From NCBI RefSeq assembly GCF_036324505.1, contig NC_086366.1:9641927-9705926 (forward strand): a DNA stretch of 64,000 nucleotides, read 5' to 3'. A program made the position numbers and the translations under genes. Source of the stretch: Eleginops maclovinus (taxonomy: Eukaryota > Chordata > Actinopteri > Perciformes > Eleginopidae). Below the pieces are notes generated by a model that searched no databases, was not told the origin of the DNA, and saw only the letters and a list, made by a program, of their open reading frames with translations. Positions 32,706-64,000 of the stretch are shown here, one piece after another. The first letter of the stretch is position 1. The number at the start of each line of letters is the position of its first letter.

Positions 32706-33880
32706 TGGGGGGCCGTTTGGGATATGACTTATCACATTGTATGACACCGAACAATAAACTTAAACCAATTTATTGAGCGTCAATGCGTTTATGGTTAGCC
32801 TGTCGTGGATGCTCAGTTGTCTCCGCAGCCACTTCCCTCTCTAGTCCTATACATCAAGTGACGCTCACTCTGGTGACATCTCCGTAAAAAGTGATCGGAA
32901 TCAAATCAAAGCTTTTAATCTCACCAATCACCGTCACATCTGGACGTTTTCCCCTACATAAAGACTTCTGTGGCTGAGCTTCAGTTGTTTCGACGATCCG
33001 TTGGAGGGGCAGTAAAACTATGACCAGCAATGGGGTAGGCCTATTATTAGATCCATTTCTCAGCCTGCACCTGCTCATAAGATGCATGTTAATACATCAA
33101 ATATACTGTTTTGGGAAACGTGAGCACTCATAATACCCTAAGTTATTGCAAAGTATCAAATTCTCCAAGAACATCAAAAAAGGTGTATCCTCAACCTTGT
33201 TTTCTTATGTGCGTCCAATATCGGACACATTTCAATCCCAAACCGATTGAATATTACTGCTGGTTTCATTTTGAAAATCTCGACGGGCTAATAAACGCAA
33301 GACTTTTGATTACCAAACACTTAATTAACATTTTGGACTGCCAAATCCACAAGTCCGCTTGTATCCAAGTCTGCTTCCAAAGGTAGGCTGTTAAAAAGAC
33401 AATTCCACAAATTAACTGTACTTCACAGACCGAACGTGGTTTATGGACACTTTGACAGGCTGTTAGGCCAGGCTGTTTTCTTACTTGAATTAAATCTCAG
33501 CATCTCATCAAAGTAGTGGAAAAAGAGAGGATATATAGACAAAATTTAGGAGGAGAAAGACATATTTCCCTGTCTTGCATGGCTGAAAATTGTACAATTC
33601 TACCAGGAGAGTTTGTGAGCTGAGGAAACTCACAAAATATGGTGAGTATGGAGATTTACACTTCATTTTAGGAACGTCTGATAAGGGAAACACATGTATA
33701 ACTTTTTAAATGAAGAAGCATTTCGTTTTTTTAGCCATTAGATTTAACTCCGGTGACACCTGCGAGCTCGCGATGCTCTGGAGCGCGTGGGCGGTGCAGT
33801 GAGTGGTGGGAGGAGTGGGGGGCATTGTCATGGAAACTAGACCACCGCCTCGCTATTGTCTCGCACTCTGCCAAGTTTAT

Positions 33881-33886
33881 TATAAA
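33881..33886 (+). promoter_or_regulatory. phox2a: PHOX2A TATA box
   Basis: TATAAA lies in the context TTTATTATAAACACTGCG, about 355 bases before the start codon, at the edge of a CpG-rich block. Transcription would begin near 33910, giving a leader of about 325 bases. No ATG occurs between there and 34236, which supports this layout. Confidence 0.6.
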
Positions 33887-34235
33887 CACTGCGCGAGCTG
33901 CAGCGCGCTGTCAAACGGAGAGACAGCAGCGCGAGGAGCAGTCCAGTGAGGAGAGCTGAAGAGAGACAACAGGAGAAAGTGAATAAGAAGAGTGAACAGG
34001 AAAAAGCGAAAACATCTGGATTATTAACCGAGAAATATCAAAAACAGTCCCGTCACAGTGAGATAAAATACTGACAGGAGTTCAGTCCTGGAAATACTGG
34101 AGAGACACACCGAACTAAATTCCCTGCAACTCCTCAAATAAAAGGCGGCTGCAGACACACCCGAGCGTCTCTGTTCAGAGTTATTATACGTTTTGTTTTC
34201 TTTGGCAAACCGGTTGTTTGCACCGGCTCTTCTCC

Positions 34236-36767
<2,532 letters not shown>

Positions 36768-38630
36768 AGCACAGAGGAAGAGGAAATGAGAAACAAACAT
36801 TATGCTGTCCACTGGAACAGTGAGGAGTTTCTAGCTTTTGTTGAGAGTCAGGACTTACCCATCATAACGCTGAATTCACAGGTGTAGTCTGCTGTAGTTC
36901 AGAAAGGCCCCTTGGTTCTCCTCTATAAACTATCCCATCAAACTTAAAGCTCACATAGTTAAGTCAAAGGTCAGGTCACCATCTCCCGCCCCAACATATT
37001 ATGCAACTGCTCCTGCAAAACCCAGGACATGGTCCATTTTATTCCTTCAATTATACCCTTTAACCCTTTTAATTTCATCGAAAAATCTGTTCATACGTCC
37101 TCAGATAACCCCAAAAAACCCTTTTTAATGATGCAACACTCTTTGTGTACAGGCTCTGAAGCAGTGCATACAAACTTTAGTACACAGTCTTGTTTCCTCC
37201 GTCTTTTCAGTCTTTCCTGCTCACTCATAACCTCACATTCCCACACTCTCTGCATTGCAACAGAGCCTTGGACAGCTTGAGCAGCGGCTCAGGAAACCAA
37301 ACAAACAAACTTTCACCCTCAAGCACAACTCGACACACATTCTCCCAGCAGAAGGGAAACAGGGTCCCCTTAAATCTCTTTGCCGAGCGGAGCAGAGCAG
37401 CCCAAAATCCAATTAGGTCTGCAGGGTTCAAATACAACACCTCCCCAGTTCAACCCTCCCTCTTTACTGTATCAAGTCCTGACTCCCCCACTACCATCCT
37501 CAATGTGACCCCCCCCCCCCCACACACACACACACACACACACAGGCTCTATGGTCCCATCCCTTCACTCCTGCCTTTCTCTATCAAACAGTGGGCACTT
37601 TGTTCAAATTAAGAAAGCCAATGTCGAGGGAGAACTCAAGGCATGGTGCCGCTTCCGGCCGCTTCTCCTGGTGGATAGGGGTGAAAGATGTAGTAATACA
37701 CAGAGCAGAGTTTACCCACAAGTCATTCAATCTAATTATAACTGACTTCAACTGGTTTCTCACTTTCATCGTTGACTGAAGAGCTTTCTGGTGATCTCCT
37801 GCTGGCCTATTAGAAAGCAATGATTTTGTTGAGTCTGCGATATGAACTCAAACGGACTTAAAACCCAACACTGACTTTGACTCTCTTATGAGTTTTTCCA
37901 TTCACTCTACAAAGGATGACGAATATGGGACAATTTTTCTCAGAAATGAAAAGCAAGCTGGTCTAATGTTGGCAATATAAAGAGAGATGCAGACAGTTAG
38001 GGGAGTTTTCTACTGTGTATCCATTAATTCCTCAATTTTGTTCTTATTTACGTCCATCCTTTTTTGCAAGAAACACAAAATAAGCAGCTGTTTGTTCTTT
38101 CTGTCACCTTGCGACATTGCTTGTGTATCATCTATCTTTCTTTTTGTAGCTAATCACTGAAACGACACTGATTTCAGAGCAGACTTTTTGAAGAAAGACT
38201 GAAGAAAAAACATGTATTTATTAATATTCTTTATTATGTCAGTGAGGAAACCCACATATTTCTTTGAACTGCTCCATGAAATTTTGTGACTGTAAATTAG
38301 TAATATAATAAATATTAGGTAGCTTTTTTTTGTTGATTTCTCTCATGTTGCTTTACAGAGTTATTTCATTGCGGAGCATCTGTCCCACAGACCGACACGT
38401 CCATGAAAACTATGAATCAACAGAAGCTCTAGTGAATGAGAAGTTATAGCACTACTCTGAATATTCTAATAAATCTACATTATGAAAGCACTACGTGATA
38501 CGTTTAATGATCTGGTTTTTTGAGTGTGTTGTGTGTTATGTGCAGACCACAGAAACTAACACATCTGTTTTCTTGAACACTGGAGGGACATGCCCCTGAA
38601 ATCATGACTAAATAAAAACGTAAATGTCAC
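36768..38630 (+). other. phox2a: PHOX2A 3' UTR (probable extent)
   Basis: Three AATAAA hexamers occur after the stop, at 38307-38312, 38468-38473 and 38611-38616, in AU-rich sequence. A (CA)n run lies at 37520-37543 after a C run. A UTR of about 1.6-1.9 kb is inferred from these signals, not from transcripts. Confidence 0.5.
38611..38616 (+). terminator. phox2a: PHOX2A distal polyadenylation signal
   Basis: AATAAA is the last of three hexamers downstream of PHOX2A. Which one is used cannot be told from sequence. Confidence 0.4.
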
Positions 38631-39917
38631 TTATTTACCGTACACTCTTTCCCTCTCCTGCTGTGAGGCAAGTTTACAGCTCAGATACCATTTCTGTTAC
38701 ATCCTCTTAGCTTTCCCTGCAGACGACAACAAAAAGTGAATGAGCAAATGTAGGGAAAAAGTAAAGATATTATATTTTAATTGAAAAAGAAAGACATAGG
38801 CAAACAAAACATTAACTTAACATAAAAAAAAGAGGCAACTACATGAAGGAACAAGATAAAGTGAGTCAGAGAAAACAATGGGGTGTCTTTTTCACTCATA
38901 CGCAAATACAAACACACACGCAAACACACCCTCACACATAACGGAGAACACTGAGGCCAAAGGGGTTGAAAAGAAATCAGATCTAACAAGACTAAACCAT
39001 ATTGTCTGCATTGCGGTTGTTTGACTGTTAGAAAATTAGACAAATTGTTCAACACGTAACACAAACCCATGGCTGAGACTTGACGGCTGTATGTGGGCAA
39101 CATAATTAAAGGATGTCTTTGGGTTACAAAGAAATAGGAGGAACAGACATGAATACAAACTGCTACAATCACATATTTAGTCCTAGTTAGGCAAAAAGAG
39201 TTTAGAGTTCTCAGCATCTCTTAAAACAACTATAAACTGGCTTCACAGGAAGAAAAGAGGCAGGATTTAAATTAAGAACAAAACAAGGCAAAGTGAACAC
39301 TAACTGGTATGTTAGCTCTATGATTGTAACTGCACAGGAAACATTTCTAAACAAACAAACGCCATTCACTGAAGATGACTTAGTTCTGTGTTATTTTCCC
39401 AAAGTTTCCACAGTAAGCTTCAGACCTACTGATGGTGTTTATAGAGTAGCAGCACCACCTGCTGGGCACATAAGGGAACAACAGCAGCCACCTACGTCAT
39501 GTCGTAATCAGACAATTCTGTTTTTAATGTATAATGAGAGGTGAAATCTCCTCCCAACAGTACAAAAAATATCTAATGACCCTGAACTAGTGTGTGTTTG
39601 TAGTAATCCAACAAAAGAGCCAAATAAAATAAGCAAAATTTTAAAAATCTTTAGACTGTATTACAGGCATTATATGTTTGGTGAATATTTTCCTTTTTAA
39701 AAATACAAATATGATTGCTTGGTTAATATTCTGTATAATTATCCTTATTAGTTAGAAGTAATCTATTTTCGCTAAGGTAACCGATTCCCTGAAAACTGCT
39801 CCATTAAAAAAATGAAATGAGTGAAAGATGTGACATTTAGCCCTTCAAACCTGGGGCATTAGTTTCCAAAACAACATCTGTCTTCTTCTGTTAATTAAAA
39901 TGTACAAACAGTTAAAG

Positions 39918-39995
39918 TGTGAGCATGAAATGTGCTAGGTAAATGTGAGCATGAAATGTGCTAGGTAAATGTGAGCATGAAATGTGCTAGGTAAA
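39918..39995. repeat. 26-bp tandem repeat, three perfect copies
   Basis: The unit starts TGTGAGCATGAAATGTGC and ends TAGGTAAA. Three copies without mismatch lie in the possible long INPPL1 3' UTR. Confidence 0.95.
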
Positions 39996-40028
39996 GCATT
40001 TTAAGTGATATTTCATTTTGGTACAACA

Positions 40029-40034
40029 TTTATT
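40029..40034 (-). terminator. inppl1: Candidate INPPL1 polyadenylation signal
   Basis: TTTATT on the plus strand, AATAAA on the minus strand, 1.0 kb after the stop. Alternatives at 40749-40754 and 38776-38781 cannot be excluded. Confidence 0.35.
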
Positions 40035-41032
40035 TCCTCATGTACACTTGTGATTTTGTAGCCCTATTAAGTAGATTTTTTAGATGATCAAACGAACACC
40101 GATTCTAAACTTGTCAAAACCTGCACATTTCAAATAGAAAAGATGAAATGTCAGTGTTGAGTGTGAACAAAGCACACACTGGGGGGGCTAATGGCTAACA
40201 CATGACCTTAAATGTTGTACCCCGGTGAAATATAACGTTTTAGCTCTACCAGGACCGGTTTGGTTGGTTTGCTCCATATTCCCTTTATCATTAAACACAA
40301 AAAAAAAACATAAAACCATAAATACATGCAGGGACACTGAGACAATAAATGCCATATTCAAACAACAATGGCCCAAACATCAACACAAAAGTACAACATT
40401 TGAGATAGTTGAGCGAGCTTTAGTCTGACATGAGTGAAGGCTAGCTCCTTCTTTGTCACCACTTCCTGTCCGCCTCCATCACAGAAGCAAAGTGCTCCTT
40501 TGCCCGAGCTAAACGTCAACATTACCCTTGATTGCTACCTCACAATTTTCCCATAGTTTCTCCAAATAAGACCGTTAGTGAGGGGAAAAAAGCTCTGGTT
40601 TTCTTCCTTTCCAATATCAAGGCAGTCTTAAACTCAGTCCCTCTTTAAGTTAAAGTTTCTCAGGGCAAAACAAACCAGCTTTAGCTGCAGGTTAGAATTG
40701 ATGGCACCATAGGCAACAGCTGCTCTACATGTGAGTCATTAAAAACATTTTATTTTCACATCCTGAATCTTCTCACGAGGTTTCAAGAAGAGGGTTATGT
40801 AGTGACACTGGAAGGACTGAAATGATTCTCATTAAATAAGGCCACCTCTACGACGACACACATACAGTTCATCTAGAAAACAAGATGGTAACTCTACAAG
40901 TGTTTTTTTTCAATTTCAAACGGGAGTGCAATTTCTCTCAGAAGGCACAGTCTGGCATTAATTGGCACATTCTAGCTCAGTTCAGTTCAGTTCAGCTGAG
41001 CCTCCTGGGACCCGGGGCCGGATTGAAACAGT

Positions 41033-62902
<21,870 letters not shown>

Positions 62903-63240
62903 GGCCACAGCCCTTCAAACCTCAAACTGCTTCCAGGCTTCTCCGAAAAGCTCGTAGCCCTCCTCCAGACTTTAGAAAAGTAATCCAATGGGAGCACCGT
63001 GGAGAGCCGAAACAAGCGCAGAAAAGTAGCGTTAACCTTATTCCGACGATTTTTAGGGTCGACTAGGTGTCTATAAAGTTGTGAATTTGTTAAATAAGCT
63101 TGTTTGTGGTTGTTTCCTCAGTTCCTGAGAGACCCAGCACCCTCCTCTTTCGCTTCCCAGTCCCACGGAAATAAGGGTATGTAAATCCAGAGTGGAGACC
63201 GGGGAGCAACAGCAGCGACGTCCCGCGTCAAAATCTATAT
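62903..63240 (-). promoter_or_regulatory. inppl1: INPPL1 5' UTR and probable promoter region
   Basis: Moderately GC- and CpG-rich sequence upstream of the ATG, with an ETS-like CACGGAAAT at 63165-63173 on the plus strand and no TATA box in a clear position. Placement of the promoter is inference from location. Confidence 0.35.
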
Positions 63241-63695
63241 ATTGTCAATATAAATTACTTCCGATTAGGATTTTCAAAATAAAACAAGTGGCTTGCGAAT
63301 TTATAGTGAACCCTTTTATTTTAGGGAAATATCCACGCACAGTGTATGGCCTGTTATTTATATCCCTAGGTAGCTTGACGATATCTCTGAAAAAGGAGGG
63401 ATGGAGGGATAAGGGGACACTGGGATGGTCAGAGGTGGAAAGGAGGGATAGAAAACTACATTTTCAGTCTGCAGCTTAGAAATACTTGGTTACAACTAAC
63501 ATTCCTGAATTTAAAAACATAGGGTAGGTTCAGGTAAAAAAAGATATTAATATTTGTATATATATGTAGGTTAATAACAACTAATGCTCAAATTATATAT
63601 TTATACAGAAATTATGAATCATAATGGATGATGCATTAATGCATTGGTTACTTTAATGTCAAAGTTTATATTGTAACAATAGTATTGTTATGTAG

Positions 63696-63867
63696 TGTTT
63701 GTTGCAACACGGACGGGTTAGAGTGTGACACCTAGGAACGGTAGATGTTCAGAGTTGCAAATACTATGTTGTGAGCCAGTGATGGATTGAAATAAACAGT
63801 GTAAGCAAACTGGAATATGCTTTAATCGTCCATTCTGTATCGGGTAGAGACAGGGCAGAATGAAACA
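63696..63867 (+). mobile_element. Probable LTR of an LTR retrotransposon, internal part off window
   Basis: The stretch starts TGTTT and ends AAACA, a short inverted terminus of LTR type. It contains AATAAA at 63791-63796 and is followed without a gap by a 12-base primer-binding-site match. At 172 bases the LTR would be short. The element continues past the window, so its family (Ty3/gypsy, other) and coding content are unknown. No reading frame follows the LTR within the 133 bases visible. Confidence 0.5.
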
Positions 63868-63879
63868 TGGTGGCAGCGG
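63868..63879 (+). other. tRNA-Leu-like primer binding site
   Basis: TGGTGGCAGCGG is complementary to the CCA end of eukaryotic tRNA-Leu (acceptor side CCGCTGCCA plus CCA). It abuts the CA end of the proposed LTR. This is the main support for calling the LTR. Confidence 0.5.
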
Positions 63880-64000
63880 AAACTTAAAGAGGACGGAGCA
63901 GAAAAACGGACTTCTACGGTGCAGCTAACTAGCTAACGGTAGCGGACCGGCTAACAAGAAAATCGCGGGAGTTGAAGAGCTACGCTCCAGTCAGTCGGCA

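Larger units (their letters stand above)
38700..41032 (-). other. inppl1: INPPL1 3' UTR and convergent spacer
   Basis: No coding exon. Minus-strand AATAAA hexamers are at 40749-40754 and 40029-40034, and an ATTAAA at 38776-38781, so the 3' UTR could be 0.3, 1.0 or 2.3 kb long. It holds a (TTCAG)n run at 40976-40995 and a 26-base triple repeat at 39918-39995. The stops of PHOX2A and INPPL1 are 4.3 kb apart. Confidence 0.5.

Noticed and set aside
63867..63893. ATG start followed by GTG GCA GCG codons
   Set aside because: The frame stops after six codons; the sequence is better explained as a primer binding site.

Overview
This is vertebrate nuclear DNA, almost certainly from a ray-finned (teleost) fish. 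The genes are split by GT-AG introns, are compact, and match vertebrate families. The window is full of very long perfect (CA)n/(TG)n arrays and carries dispersed repeats of types common in percomorph fishes. No prokaryotic, CRISPR, phage or plasmid feature was seen.

Layout. (1) Positions 1-23,692, + strand: the 3' part of CLPB (mitochondrial AAA+ disaggregase, SKD3). Thirteen exons (5,239-23,692) encode the last 479 residues: the end of the ankyrin region, a charged linker, the AAA+ ATPase and the C-terminal small domain. The first exons lie left of the window. A 144-nt candidate cassette exon (8,936-9,079) fits the surrounding intron phase. (2) 23,693-33,880: about 10 kb of intergenic DNA with no convincing gene but several unique stretches that look like candidate control elements. 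(3) 33,881-about 38,630, + strand: PHOX2A, a three-exon paired-like homeobox gene of 301 codons with a TATA box and an AUG-free leader. (4) About 38,700-62,902, - strand: INPPL1 (SHIP2), the complete 27-coding-exon, 1,262-residue inositol 5-phosphatase with SH2, phosphatase, C2-like, proline-rich/NPAY and SAM parts. It converges tail-to-tail on PHOX2A. (5) 62,903-64,000: INPPL1 5' region, then a probable short LTR followed directly by a tRNA-Leu-like primer binding site, running off the window.

The gene order CLPB-PHOX2A-INPPL1 is the same neighbourhood found on human 11q13.4. The three genes do not share a pathway: CLPB keeps intermembrane-space proteins soluble, PHOX2A specifies noradrenergic and cranial motor neurons, and INPPL1 dephosphorylates PI(3,4,5)P3. 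The block may be held together by PHOX2A enhancers lying in CLPB introns and the intergenic space, but that is inference.

The observations most worth a second look are the cryptic in-phase CLPB exon, the repeated placement of sense-strand CA repeats a few bases inside introns of both CLPB and INPPL1, a dispersed repeat that supplies a splice acceptor of INPPL1, inverted pairs of CA/TG arrays, the LTR/PBS at the right edge, and candidate PHOX2 regulatory elements.
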